Source: Entrophospora sp. SA101
Taxonomy: Eukaryota > Glomeromycota > Glomeromycetes > Entrophosporales > Entrophosporaceae
NCBI GenBank assembly: GCA_958430865.1
Contig: CAUDNR010004523.1
Location: forward strand, 73,682-137,681
Direction of reading: 5' to 3'
DNA: 64,000 nucleotides
The notes beneath the pieces were generated by a model. The model was not told the DNA's origin, searched no databases, and was given only the letters and a program-made list of their open reading frames with translations. Below are positions 1 through 10,857 of this stretch, in pieces. Each line of letters starts with the position of its first letter. Position 1 is the first letter of the stretch. Made by a program: the position numbers and the translations under genes.

Positions 1-60
1 GATGATGATAGTAAAATTTAAATAAAATTTATTATATTGTTTTGGAAATTTTCTTTTTAC

Positions 61-634
61 CTAAAATTTCTCCTTTTAAATATTCTGTAACTTTTTTAAA
101 CATATTTTCTGTTAATTTATTAACATCTTTTTCACTTTTATCTCCACCATCAGAATCATTAGATGTTGATGATGACATGTTATCAGATGATGTTTGTCTA
201 TTCATTGATATTTCTGAATGTACTGATGTATGTGTTGCTATTGTAGTTCTATGTGTACGTGATGAAGCAGTAGTTGATGAACTTGGAGACAACAAGTTAT
301 TATTGCTGCCGCTGCTGCTACTACTATTATTATTATTACTACTACTACTGTTATTACTGCTATTACTATTAATTGACGTTAATGTGGACGATACTGTTGC
401 TAATGTTGTTAAAGGATGATAAATGTTTGAAGTTAATGATGAAAATGTTGAACTGAGGGCTGATGTTGTTGAAGTGAGAGCAGAGGAAGTGGTTGAAGCG
501 AATGCTGATGTAGTTGAAGTAAGTGCCAAAGCAAATGTATTTTTTGTGCTGTTAGTATTATTACTACTAGTAGTATTATTATTAATGACATTATTATTAT
601 CGTTATTATTATTATTATTAGATGATGATGACAT
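61..634 (-). CDS. BLOC-1 subunit 2-like protein, first exon (partial)
   Basis: This is the 5' part of a minus-strand gene whose remaining exons lie off the left edge of the window. From the ATG at 634 the protein is a long Ser/Asn/Thr-rich low-complexity stretch of about 170 residues, followed by an ordered segment, VNKLTENMFKKVTEYLKGEI. That segment resembles the conserved start of BLOC1S2, a coiled-coil subunit of the BLOC-1 complex that acts in endosome and lysosome-related organelle traffic. I place a splice donor (GTAAAAAG on the minus strand) at 60, because the frame beyond it gives only a short tail before a stop at 32. The low-complexity leader is much longer than the usual family N terminus. 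The assignment rests on about 20 residues, so other small coiled-coil proteins are possible. Confidence 0.45.
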
Positions 635-1872
635 AATTATGATTTATGATTTATAAAGTTAATCAAGATAATTTTAAAAATTTTGTGCAAGTGTTTATTT
701 TGTCTAATTCAAAAAAATTTTTAAAAAAACAAAAGTATTCCTCCCCTTCAAGTGAATAAAGTTTGTGTTGCTAATTAATTCTCAAGTAAACAAACTCCCA
801 TAAAAAAAAGTTTTTTTTTTTACAAAATTCTTATTCATTGGAAAACGTCCGCTACTATAAGTGTTGTAGCTGAAATAGCAGATAAGGATATTCAAAACTG
901 GTTTGCAGTAACATTCTCCATGAAGATTGTGCGAATAATTGCTTCTTTTCGTGATAATCGACATTAAAAAAATATGAAGATAAAATGTCAATAAACTTTT
1001 GTTTTTTTTACGTGGATGCTCGAATAGATAGTAAAAATAAATAAAAAATAGGAATTGAAGAACGAATAGTCATTTACGCTTTGATTAATCATACATCATT
1101 TGTAAATAACATCTTCCTAATAATCTGTTGTTGTTAACAAGCCATTCGAGGATGTCATCAAATCAACCAACGAATGTTAAAAGTAAAATGAATTAGCCAT
1201 TCATCACAACTATATACAAATAATTTTTTGCTTTCTGTTAAAAATTTTTTTATCAACGATTAGCAAAAGAAAGTTTTGAAAGAAATGATTTTATTAAAAT
1301 AAGTTTTGCGAGTCAATTATTCCATTTGCCGATTTATTTTATGATTTAGCGAATTACACTCAACTATCATTACCGTCACCATTATCACAACAACAACAAC
1401 AAACAACATCACAATAACATCACCATTACCACTACAGCTTCAACAACGTTACCATCGACAATCATATTATTGTGACTATTATGTATGTATATAATGTGCC
1501 ACTCATCCGGAAAACAGTTATGATGGGCGTAGTGAGTAGATAGATCTATTTTTACAATAATGGTGGGCGTAGTGAATGAGTAGAATTGATGGATTTTAGT
1601 AAGAACATTTTAAATTTTTTTTTAAGTTGGGCATATATACACTATATACAAGATTTATTTGCGCACACATTAGACGAAGTACATATTCCACTTTAAAACA
1701 ACATCTAACAGAAAAAAAATGATTGTTTGAATTTTAAAGTAATAAATTAAAAATGCTGCTGGTTTCGTCTTAATTTGTAGATTCAAACTAATTAAAACAA
1801 ATTTTTCTAATAAATAAAATTCAACCAATCAAGAATTGTATTCAATCTTAAAATATTTTTTAATTGACAAAA
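635..1872. other. Intergenic, no supported gene
   Basis: This AT-rich stretch lies between two genes that point away from each other, so it should hold both promoters. A GGGCGTAGTGA motif occurs twice (near 1525 and 1565), and CAA/ATCACC-type microsatellite runs lie around 1370-1460. An open frame at 782-991 on the minus strand has no recognisable content and I do not call it. Confidence 0.5.
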
Positions 1873-2013
1873 ATGTCAGGAAACCCAAAGAAAAAACATA
1901 AAGGAACAAAAGGTGAAGCTATACCTATCCAACGACATCATAAAAACCAACAACATCTTCCTCTTGACAAAAAATCCAAAGACGACGACGACGACGACAA
2001 CAACAACAACAGC

Positions 2014-2045
<32 letters not shown>

Positions 2046-3207
2046 AAATAATAATAAACATCGTCGTAATCCTGACTCCTCTTTGATCGAAGAAAAAGAA
2101 AAAGAAAGTTCTAGTATTGCTGCTAAAGATGATGATAAAGATGATAATATAATAAATCAAAATCAAAGGAACAGCGACTATTTGAAGACTGATGTGTATC
2201 TTGTTCCAAAAGCTCCAAAACTTCCTAAAACATTTGAAGAAAAAGAAACGACACGTAGATTGATAGTTGTATTGGAGAAAGCAACACTTGAAACTTACTT
2301 AGTGCCAAAGTCTAGGCCACCACAATACCAGTTAATTAACTGTGATGAACATCAAAAAACTTTAAGAAAATTAGGTAAATTAGATGCAACTACTTATCGT
2401 CCTGATATTACACATCAGGTAATAATTTTTAGTTTATTTTGTTTCTTTTATGAAATAAAATATCTAATGATATTCATTATTATTATCAACATCATAATAT
2501 AGTGTTTGATGGCTTTGTTGGACAGTCCCTTGAACAAAGCTGGTCTTATGCAGATTTACATTCACACTGCAAATAAAGTACTTATTGAAGTAAATCCTCA
2601 AGTTAGAATTCCAAGAACTTATAGACGATTTTCTGGTTTAATGGGTTAGTAGAAGAGATATTTAATTGTTTCTATTATTATTACTATCATTATATACGAA
2701 TATAAATATTATTATTTTTTGATTCATTGTTAATCAAATTCCCAAAAAACTTCATTATTAATATTATTTATTAAAATAGTACAACTTCTTCATAAATTAA
2801 GTATACATTCAGTAGATGGAAATGAAAAATTATTACGTGTAATTAAAAATCCTATAACAAATTATCTTCCTACAAAATGTGTAAAATTAAGTAAGAAGAA
2901 GGAAGGATAATAATAATAACTTGTTTTTTCCAAATTTATTATTATTATTATTATTAATCCAATTTCATTCATATTTTTTTTAGCGCTGTCACATGATGCA
3001 CGTCCTGTTCGATTATCACAATATCTACCAAGTTTACCTTCAGATCATTCAATTTGTATAGTAATTGGTGCAATGTCTCATGGTACTGACAATTTCGCTG
3101 ATGATTGGATTGATGAGAAAATCGGAATTTCTCAATATCCATTATCTGCTGCTGTAGCTTGTTCAAAATTTTGTTGTGAATTAGAATCACTTTGGGGTAT
3201 TTGGTAA
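1873..3207 (+). CDS. EMG1: EMG1/NEP1 rRNA pseudouridine N1-methyltransferase
   Basis: This is a SPOUT-class methyltransferase needed for 40S ribosome biogenesis. In yeast it N1-methylates a hypermodified pseudouridine of 18S rRNA in the nucleolus. Exons are 1873-2418, 2503-2644, 2780-2890 and 2984-3207; phases match at every junction and give 340 residues. The first ~110 residues are a charged leader with Asp and Asn runs encoded by GAC and AAC repeats. The conserved domain begins near [19 protein letters not shown] and includes [44 protein letters not shown], and the C-terminal SAM-knot region [20 protein letters not shown] and [17 protein letters not shown]. The family usually has GAMAxG where this protein has GAMSHG. 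I start at ATG 1873, because the upstream in-frame TTG has no support. It is intact and probably a functional housekeeping gene. Confidence 0.95.
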
Positions 3208-3810
3208 ATAGACAAATAAATAGGTTGGATAGATGGATTGATATATTAATTAACCAATTATTTTGCAAGAAAATTAAATATAATAGTCGATTAGCAAATA
3301 AAATCATTCATTTTATTTGTCACATAATGTTAATTGACATTGCATTTCATATTGGGGCGTAACATGTAAATCTAGAAAAAATGATATATTTCAACCTGTC
3401 CTGTATACCAATTAATCTACTTTCAACTTTGAAACAAGGACAATTGGCCCAGACCAATTTGAGTTAATGACACACATATATGCATAAGAGGACATACCAG
3501 ACAAAGTGAACATTATGGCTAAGGCTCAATAACTATATTTGAAATGGGAAAAAAAACTGTTTTTGCGATCTTTGGAATTAAACAACAATGTAATAGAAAG
3601 TTTTTTTTTCAATTTTATTAATAAAAAAAGCCTTAGGGATACGAATCTTAGTCAAAAATGAAATTTGGCCAAGGAGATTTACCGGTGATCTTTCTTATTT
3701 ACGAAAGATTTTGCCATTATATCACTTGACCAGGACAAATTAGAAATAAAGTTCAAGTATCCATTTGAATATATGTGGATTTTTATCATCCAGAAAATTT
3801 CATTTTTAAT

Positions 3811-3908
3811 TACACAGACAGACTCGATAAGTCAGCCGCATAATTTATACTATTGAGTACTTTAAACAATTGATTACTGCGGGCTGACTTATCGAGTCTG
3901 TCTGTGTA
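3811..3908. mobile_element. 98-bp MITE-like hairpin element
   Basis: The two ends are inverted copies of about 27 bp: TACACAGACAGACTCGATAA at 3811 and its complement ending at 3908. The internal segment is about 40 bp. TA at each outer edge is consistent with a TA target duplication, as for Tc1/mariner-type MITEs. It has no coding capacity. The family assignment is inferred from the ends only. Confidence 0.7.
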
Positions 3909-4729
3909 GTTAGTAAATTTATTTAATTTGCCTAATTTATCTAATTTATCTATTGTAGTATTTACATCAAAAATTTGCTTCATACTATGCTTGCCACATT
4001 GGCATCCCATTTATATGTATGCGAAACAAATTTAATTCCTATATTATTCAAGGTATGTTAATACTGTAACAAAAAAAACTAGAATTTTTTTGGTGCAACT
4101 TAGAAAATGTATGTTTTTTTGTTCATTCTAGCAGCCAATTGCCATTACAATTCTATACAGAGATCATCCCTGAACTTATCACGAAGATCAAGATGCTGTT
4201 TTGATTTAAATAGAATTCTGAAAGTAATTATTTTAGTTCAAAATTTATTCGTGAGGGCTTCAATTTAAAAACGTGCTGTTAATTATGTGATGATTATTCA
4301 ACAAGATTCATGTATTGAACATCAAAATTTTTGTTGAATGAGACATAGAGTAACGAATGCTAAAAAATCCTAAAGAATGAATGATATTAATTAGCAAGAA
4401 TGGAATTTGTTGATTTTTACAAAATTAACTTTGTTGCCTAATATTAAATGAATTAAAAATAAGTTTCATATAAAATTTATATTAATGGAAACATCTGATT
4501 TTCAGCTCATTTGACATCTATTTTCATTGAGAAACAAGTAAATAATAATAAATAAAGATTTCCGGTTTTTTTGTTGCATGTTGTGCATGTTTTTATTTCC
4601 AGCGATATTATTGATTGGTTAATTTTGGTACGCTTGCTTTATCCAAAACTAAAGTTCTAGATTGAGTCGTGTGATTTTATAATGTTGTGACACATTGCTA
4701 TTTTGGGATTTGACAATTTTGATACCGAA

Positions 4730-5335
4730 ATATCAAAATGAAAAAACTGCCGAAAATGTCAAAAATGTCGAAACTGTCCAAAAATGCCGAAAATGCCGAA
4801 AATGTCAAAAATGCCGAAATATCAAACAATTTGAATAAAAGCGAATAATTCGGATAAAACGAATAATTCAAATAAAACAATAATAATAATTCGAATGAAA
4901 AAGAATAATAATAATTCAAATAAACGAATAATTCAATAAACACGAATGATTTGAATTAGTGTCAGTATTAGGTTGTATTACTATTACGAATAATTCGAAT
5001 AAGAATTTGTATTACGAATAGAAATTCTAGACTAAGTAATCAATTAAAATAGTCGATTATTTAGTTGACTATTTATTTGAATATTAATATTAGTTGATCA
5101 AAAAAATATAGTCGAGTATACAAGTAGTTAGTTAACTAAATAATCAATTTCTAACCTCTAGGTTAAAACATGACGAAACTATATTAAAATATTACTAACA
5201 GTTATGCCGAAAGTCAGCTATAGGCAGTTTCGGAATTTCGGAATTTCGGAATTTTCGGCATTTCAGAATGATTTGCCGAAACTATTTCGGCAGTTTCACA
5301 TACGCCATTCTGCCGAAACTCCCTATTTTCGGCAA
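4730..5335. repeat. CCGAAA/TTTCGG repeat blocks flanking an AATAATTCG block
   Basis: At 4745-4830 the motif (G)CCGAAAATGTCAAAAATG is repeated irregularly. At 5220-5335 the complementary motif TTTCGGAATTTCGG recurs. Between them, about 4845-5040, are irregular repeats of GAATAATTCGAATAAAA ending in AAGAATTTGTATTACGAATA. The last motif also occurs at about 37,470-37,580 and 42,838-43,000, so it is dispersed. The opposite orientation of the outer blocks hints at a decayed inverted-repeat element. Confidence 0.55.
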
Positions 5336-5731
5336 GTAAACTTACTCTTGTTAATATTTTAAATAAATGATAAAGGAGAAATAAATAATAGTAAATATTT
5401 CCACCAGAGTGACCAAAGGATAGGTAATACTTTGGGTCCAAGTATTTTCCTCCATGCAATTACTCTAGTGCTTTCTATCATATTTTTATATAAAATAAAT
5501 AAACATGGCTTATCTTTTTGTTACTATTTAATCTTTTGGCTCCATCGTATAACATCCATTATAATATTTATTGGTGTAAATACAGTTGATGTTATTATTC
5601 TTAAATTCATTATAGAAGACTAATATATAAAATCAAGTAAGACCATGCAGAAATGAGAAAATTCGGAGAATAAACCCTTGATGTTTTTAATCTGAACCTC
5701 TTTCCAATGTAGGACAAGGGTTTCATTTCCT

Positions 5732-6146
5732 AGAAAATTTCTAGTAGTCAGACTTCTACTTGGTTCCCTTTTTTGTGTGTACACTTCCTAATTGCATACA
5801 ATTACAAGTTGTAGAGTTCTTTAAAATCACTTTTAAAAAATAAAATGAGTAAAGCTAATATTGACTATATGGTGTCAGATTTAATAGAACTACTTCTCCA
5901 TGCATCTTGTTGCCCTGATAAAAGTTTTATCAGGTAAACTGAGATGGGCATGTATTTACTTTTGGATGGCCTTATAATGTAGTCACAATTAACATCCAGA
6001 AAATATAAAAAAATTTTACACGTGTCAATTGTAAGTTTAATAATAAAAAAGTGTAAAACTTACATCGGCACTGTAAGATTTACACAATATTACGTCGGCA
6101 TCGTAAGATTTATGCAAGTTTACGCTAAATTAATTTCCTGATGAAT
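5732..6146 (+). repeat. 415-bp repeat, copy 1
   Basis: This is the first of three copies of an unrecognised repeat. Inside are a 30-codon open frame beginning MSKANIDYMVSDLIELLLHA, a perfect palindrome CCTGATAAAAGTTTTATCAGG, and two related direct motifs (CGGCACTGTAAGATTTACAC and CGGCATCGTAAGATTTATGC). It ends with TTTCCTGATGAAT. I see no TG...CA LTR ends. Confidence 0.8.
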
Positions 6147-6166
6147 AAGATATAAGGTTTGAGGTC

Positions 6167-6581
6167 AGAAAATTTCTAGTAGTCAGACTTCTACTTGGTT
6201 CCCTTTTTTGTGTGTACACTTCCTAATTGCATACAATTACAAGTTGTAGAGTTCTTTAAAATCACTTTTAAAAAATAAAATGAGTAAAGCTAATATTGAC
6301 TATATGGTGTCAGATTTAATAGAACTACTTCTCCATGCATCTTGTTGCCCTGATAAAAGTTTTATCAGGTAAACTGAGATGGGCATGTATTTACTTTTGG
6401 ATGGCCTTATAATGTAGTCACAATTAACATCCAGAAAATATAAAAAAATTTTACACGTGTCAATTGTAAGTTTAATAATAAAAAAGTGTAAAACTTACAT
6501 CGGCACTGTAAGATTTACACAATATTACGTCGGCATCGTAAGATTTATGCAAGTTTACGCTAAATTAATTTCCTGATGAAT
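6167..6581 (+). repeat. 415-bp repeat, copy 2
   Basis: By eye this is identical to copy 1, offset by 435 bp, with a 20-bp unique spacer between the copies. It has the same start (AGAAAATTTCTAGTAGTC) and end (CCTGATGAAT). The perfect match suggests recent tandem duplication. Confidence 0.85.
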
Positions 6582-6682
6582 ATGTATAAACATAATACCA
6601 ATAAATTAAATAAATGGATATATAGTTAAAAAAATCAAAGTTTATGTAAACTTGAAAACATTTTAGCTGCAATCTGCCTATC

Positions 6683-6928
6683 TGCATCTTGTTGCCCTGA
6701 TAAAAGTTTTATCAGGTAAACTGAGATGGGCATGTATTTACTTTTGGATGGCCTTATAATGTAGTCACAATTAACATCCAGAAAATATAAAAAAATTTTA
6801 CACGTGTCAATTGTAAGTTTAATAATAAAAAAGTGTAAAACTTACATCGGCACTGTAAGATTTACACAATATTACGTCGGCATCGTAAGATTTATGCAAG
6901 TTTACGCTAAATTAATTTCCTGATGAAT
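6683..6928 (+). repeat. 415-bp repeat, copy 3 (5'-truncated)
   Basis: This matches the last 246 bp of the repeat (from TGCATCTTGTTGCC, equivalent to 5901 in copy 1). It ends at the same GATGAAT. The ATPase reading frame opens right after its last bases, so this boundary marks where the ATPase lost its N terminus. Confidence 0.85.
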
Positions 6929-7577
6929 CTGTGGTCGAACTAACTCAGGAAAATCTAGAGAAGTTGTTCGTCTTTTGTCTGGGAATAAACTATATAGAAT
7001 GTTTAACGGTAAAAAAGGGGGTGTTAGATATATTAAATGTGATGATGTCGTACTTATTGGACACCATCTCAAGGAACCCAAATATATGTATCTTAAATCA
7101 GTATATCAAATAATTGCTAATAGTCCAGAGCCACATTGTGAAGATATTACATACTGGGCTATGAAGCCTGATAAAATTCCAAAGCTGGATTCATTTTCTC
7201 CAGAAAGAGGCACTGTAGCTATATTTGAGGATGTATGTACTGAACCGAAAAAAATCCAGGAGAAGATTATACCCTATTTTACTGAGGGGCGCCATTCCAA
7301 TGTTTCTTCAATGTATGTTTCACAAAGCTATTTTGACTGCCCGGGACTAATAAGGAAAAACTTAAAATATGTTGTAATTTTTAACGGCTCTTGTACCTCA
7401 GATGAGTTAAGCAGAATACTTCGTTTATATGTTAACGACTGGCGCAATGTAAATAAAATTGTTAATAAGTATCTATGTGAACAGAAATTTATCGTCTTCG
7501 ATCTAAGTGTACCTCCTGAACATCCACACAGAATACGAATTGGTTGGGATAAAATTCTTGAAAGTCCTAATGAATAG
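6927..7577 (+). pseudogene. A32-like packaging ATPase, N-terminally truncated
   Basis: This open frame of about 216 codons encodes the core of an FtsK/HerA-superfamily genome-packaging ATPase of the kind found in Maverick/Polinton elements and large DNA viruses. Visible motifs are a Walker A loop GRTNSGKS starting at 6933, only two codons into the surviving frame, a Walker B-like TVAIFEDVC, and the conserved block [20 protein letters not shown] followed by [12 protein letters not shown]. An in-frame TGA at 6924-6926 lies inside the end of repeat copy 3. No methionine precedes the P-loop, so the strands upstream of Walker A are missing. The C terminus looks complete. I judge it a relic of an integrated element. 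Whether the source was a Maverick or a virus cannot be decided from this fragment. Confidence 0.8.
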
Positions 7578-7740
7578 AGCGGGATTTCAGATATTTTAGG
7601 GATTTTTCCGCCTCTTGTAATTCTATCCTCTTTTCTTCAACCTCATATCGCAATTTCTTATTTTCATTAACCCGCTTTTCATGCTCTATAGTAATTTCTC
7701 GCATAAATTTACCAAAAGTTTCTTCATTATATTCAAGTAA
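7567..7740 (-). pseudogene. Coiled-coil protein fragment
   Basis: On the minus strand a frame of about 57 codons ends in a TAG at 7567-7569. It is rich in Glu, Lys and Arg with heptad-like spacing, for example REITIEHEKRVNENKKLRYE and VEEKRIELQEAEKSLKYLKS. A TGA interrupts the same frame just upstream (DQLQK-stop-LLEYNEET), so it is decayed or partial. It converges on and slightly overlaps the end of the ATPase, which suggests both belong to the same remnant. I do not recognise the family. Confidence 0.45.
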
Positions 7741-7799
7741 TCATTTTTGTAATTGATCTTTTTTATTTGTGTGTTATTACTCCGAAATTGGTAATCCAT

Positions 7800-8046
7800 C
7801 ATCAGATTTAAATGTGGTTGAGTCGTGCTAGAGTTGAGCTAGAGTCGCGCTAGATTTTTTCTATATAATTATATGTAAAATATCATACTTGTGCTAGAGT
7901 CGAGCTAGAATCACACTAAAAATATAGTAAATCATAATATCTTTAGTTACACTAAAGGCTCCGCTAAAATATAATAAATCATAATATTAAAATATAGTAA
8001 ATCGTAATATTAGCCATGTTAGCTCCGCTAAAATATAGTAAATCAT
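7800..8046. repeat. Short dispersed-motif repeat block
   Basis: Two motifs recur irregularly: GCTAGAGT(C/T)G(A/C)GCTAGA (7828-7912) and AAATATAGTAAATC(A/G)TAATATTA (7917-8046), with CTCCGCTAAAATATA twice. It is non-coding. I do not recognise a named element. Confidence 0.5.
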
Positions 8047-8282
8047 CTTTAACAACCGCTAATTCGATTTTTAGAAAAAAAGTAGTATAAAGACAATAAA
8101 AAAATATTATTTCATCCCTTTGATATTTCATCTACATAATAAATCAGATAATTGATATGTTATACAGCGTAGAACAAAAATTATTTTTAGATTAAAATTT
8201 CAATTTATACACCTGATCATAATAATGATGTAAACATGTACGTGATTAACCAAATTTGATTAATTACCTTTAACGAATATAA

Positions 8283-9020
8283 TTATAAGATTTCACTTAT
8301 ATCATTTATCTCATTTATCTCATTTATCTCATTTGTCTCATCAATAAAGAAATCCTTGTCAATACTTGAAGTATTAGAAGATGTGACTAATGAGTCAGAG
8401 ACTCGAAGCGTTGTTTTCCCACTTGCCTCAACTTTTGATAAATAATTTGATCCAGAAGTCTGATCGTTTTTATTGGCAACGGTTTTTGAATTCACTTGAC
8501 TTATTATATACTGAATTTGAGTATCTTTTAAACCCGAAATAGTACTTGCACTATATGTAATATATTTAATTTTATTTATACATATACCCCCTTCTCCAAA
8601 TAGTTTAAGAATTTTTCGGGCTCTTTCAGTTTTCTTATGCAAATTTACATCAGTAATGTTAGGTAGAAAAGGTTTCATTTCTTTATATATTTGAGATCTT
8701 GCTGTCTTATCTTTAATCTTACTATCCGTTGTAAGACTTTTAACCTTATTTTCAAATTCAAAAGAGTAATTATACCAGCACAAAATTTGTTTTTGACCCA
8801 ATTTAATTGCTTTATCGAATAGATCGGATAAACATTGGGTAGAACCGGGAACCATATCCTGTATACAAGATTTACTAATTTCTATTTCACCGTTATTTGT
8901 ATCAATTTCAGGAAAATTAGAGGTTAGTTCTTGAATTAAACCTTCTATTATTTGGTTATCAGATTCAGATATCGATATTTCAGAAATATTATCAGGGTTA
9001 TTATTTTGATCGTGACATTT
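8283..9020 (-). pseudogene. Lineage-type repeated gene of unknown function, 5'-truncated by a MITE
   Basis: The minus-strand frame runs open from the MITE edge at 9020 to a stop at 8283; the first ATG is at 8855. Conserved-looking pieces are LCWYNYSFEFENKVKSL, IKDKTARSQIYKEMKPFLP, RARKILKLFGEGG and YSASTISGLKDTQIQYIISQ. From memory this matches a very abundant family in Rhizophagus-type genomes with no established function. The last ~60 residues are Ser/Thr-rich and end in NEINEINEIN repeats. Reading upstream, the frame hits a stop in the first three bases of the MITE at 9021, so the element probably removed or separated the real N terminus. No coding continuation is visible beyond 9233. Confidence 0.55.
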
Positions 9021-9233
9021 TTAGGGATGGGGACGGTTTATGACACGGCCGGCGACGAATAATATTTTTATAATTGATCCGTGACGATTAATATACTAAA
9101 TTGCAGGTGACATTTATATTGCCAAAACAAGACAAATTAATTGTTACTTATAATTTAGTATATTAATCGTCACGGATCAATTATAAAAATATTATTCGTC
9201 GCCGGACGTGTCATAAACCGTCCCCATCCCTAA
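9021..9233. mobile_element. 213-bp MITE with ~80-bp terminal inverted repeats
   Basis: The left arm starts TTAGGGATGGGGACGGTTTA at 9021. The right arm is its complement, ending at 9233. Over about 82 bp I see only one mismatch (ACGGCC against ACGTCC). The loop is about 50 bp. TA flanking GGGATGGGG on both sides fits a TA target duplication. The arms include GC-rich blocks that stand out in this AT-rich DNA. It is non-coding and sits at the 5' end of the truncated gene at 8283-9020. Confidence 0.85.
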
Positions 9234-9471
9234 GCCCCTTTGACTCTAAATGTATCATTTTTCAATATCTAATCATATAAACAATTAATTACCTCAACTT
9301 TAATATAACAATAATTCCCCTAATAATATTCACATTTATATATGTATTATCATTTGATTATTAATCAATTGCCAGCACAATAAATCTGTCTTTTTGTTCT
9401 CCAAAATAAATTTTTTTAATTGGATAAATAAAATTCATTTACATTGTGTAACAAACAAGCTTTTTAAAAAA

Positions 9472-10857
9472 ATGTTTGAAATAAATAGTTTGCCACTTGA
9501 GCTTCTGACTGAAATATTAAAATATATTGAAGATGATTACCAAGCAATATATTCTTGTATTCTTATCAACAAACAATGGCACAATATAAATATTTCAACT
9601 TTATGGAAGGATCCATTTGTTTGTAAAGACAGCATCAAAATATTAATTAATTGCATATTAGAAGAAGATAAGGATTTCTTAACTAGAAATGGCATTGCAT
9701 TAACTTTTGAACTATTGGAGAAACCACCATTATACAATTATGCCAGATTTTGCACTGTATTTTTTGAAGATTATAACCTTCAATTCCTGATAAAAAATGA
9801 TGAAACAAATCTTATACAAATTTTACGAAATAAATTAGTAAATTTTATTTTAGACCATTCAGCAGGTATTAAAAAGCTTAATATTGTTGATTATATAAAT
9901 TATCATATAGATTTTAATTTATTAATTAAACATCATAGATTTGATGATTGTTTTCAGAATCTTTATAAAATAGATTGTGATAGTATTGGTAGTGGTGAAT
10001 TTTTTGATAAATTAGCAAATATTTGTAAAAATATTCAATCACTTGCATTATATTGTGAAAGTGATGACAAAAACCTATATAATATAGCACAGCTAATTAA
10101 AGCACAAGATCAAATTAAATATTTAATTATTAAATCAGAAATTTTATCAGATGAATTAAAAAATGCAATATTAACACATTCACAATCAATAATTTTTTAT
10201 GAATCATATGATAATGAAAATAATTTTGATAATTTATTATTACCAACTCTCAAAAATTTAAAAACTTTGGAATTAACAATTAATATTAATAGCAGAATGA
10301 TAAACTGGAAAAATATTTCATTGCAAAATATTGAATCTGCAAGTCTATATTTTGATTGTCAACAATATATATCAAACTTTTCTGATTTTATTAATATCAA
10401 TGGAAAAAATCTTAAAAATCTGAATGTTGGTGGTTATACTGATGGATTCTTGAGAGAGCTATTTCAATCAATTGCACAAAATTGTAAAAATTTAGAAGAT
10501 TTATCTATAATGTACAAGGATGAACTAGACCAGGAATTAATGGAAGTACTTAATAATTGTATTAAATTAAAAAGTATTAGACTTGATAAATTTCCTGGAA
10601 ATATATTAGATTTTGACAAAATTATAACAGTATTGAATGAAACATTACCAAAAAATTTAAAGTCGATAACCTTTGCTTGTAAAGTTTATAATACTAGTAA
10701 CAATTCTTTGGACATTTTAATGAATAATTGGAGAGGATCCAAACCTTTAATGATAAGTTTTGATGAATATAAGTATGAAATTTTGCTAGAAAGTGACGAA
10801 AGAAAAATATTAGAAAAATATCAAGATTTAGGGTTTTTAATAATTAATAATATTTAA
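9472..10857 (+). CDS. F-box/leucine-rich-repeat-like protein
   Basis: This single-exon gene of 461 codons begins MFEINSLPLELLTEILKYIE, followed by a typical F-box core with WHNINISTLWKDPF (about residues 5-50). F-box proteins join substrates to SCF ubiquitin ligases through Skp1. The remainder consists of degenerate leucine/asparagine-rich helices and strands, such as LKNLKTLELTININ, CKNLEDLSIMYKDELDQEL and CIKLKSIRLDKFPG, which look like an LRR-type substrate-binding region. The frame is open further upstream, but the ATG at 9472 starts right at the F-box and has the family's usual first residues. A decayed copy lies downstream at 11,204-12,430. This F-box type is expanded in Rhizophagus-like fungi. 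Confidence 0.85.
   Translation: MFEINSLPLELLTEILKYIEDDYQAIYSCILINKQWHNINISTLWKDPFVCKDSIKILINCILEEDKDFLTRNGIALTFELLEKPPLYNYARFCTVFFEDYNLQFLIKNDETNLIQILRNKLVNFILDHSAGIKKLNIVDYINYHIDFNLLIKHHRFDDCFQNLYKIDCDSIGSGEFFDKLANICKNIQSLALYCESDDKNLYNIAQLIKAQDQIKYLIIKSEILSDELKNAILTHSQSIIFYESYDNENNFDNLLLPTLKNLKTLELTININSRMINWKNISLQNIESASLYFDCQQYISNFSDFININGKNLKNLNVGGYTDGFLRELFQSIAQNCKNLEDLSIMYKDELDQELMEVLNNCIKLKSIRLDKFPGNILDFDKIITVLNETLPKNLKSITFACKVYNTSNNSLDILMNNWRGSKPLMISFDEYKYEILLESDERKILEKYQDLGFLIINNI

Larger units (their letters stand above)
3208..5731. other. Gene-free repeat-rich region
   Basis: I see no convincing gene here. The stretch holds one short inverted-repeat element (3811-3908), two blocks of CCGAAA/TTTCGG repeats in opposite orientation (about 4730-4830 and 5211-5335) and a GAATAATTCG-type block (about 4845-5040). 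These are listed separately. Confidence 0.5.

Noticed and set aside
42..656. Leu/Val-rich plus-strand open frames
   Set aside because: They are antisense to the Ser/Asn repeats of the BLOC1S2-like exon; the residue pattern is just the complement of the repeats.
5732..6928. Solo LTRs
   Set aside because: The repeat lacks TG...CA ends, a target duplication, a primer-binding site or internal retroelement genes.
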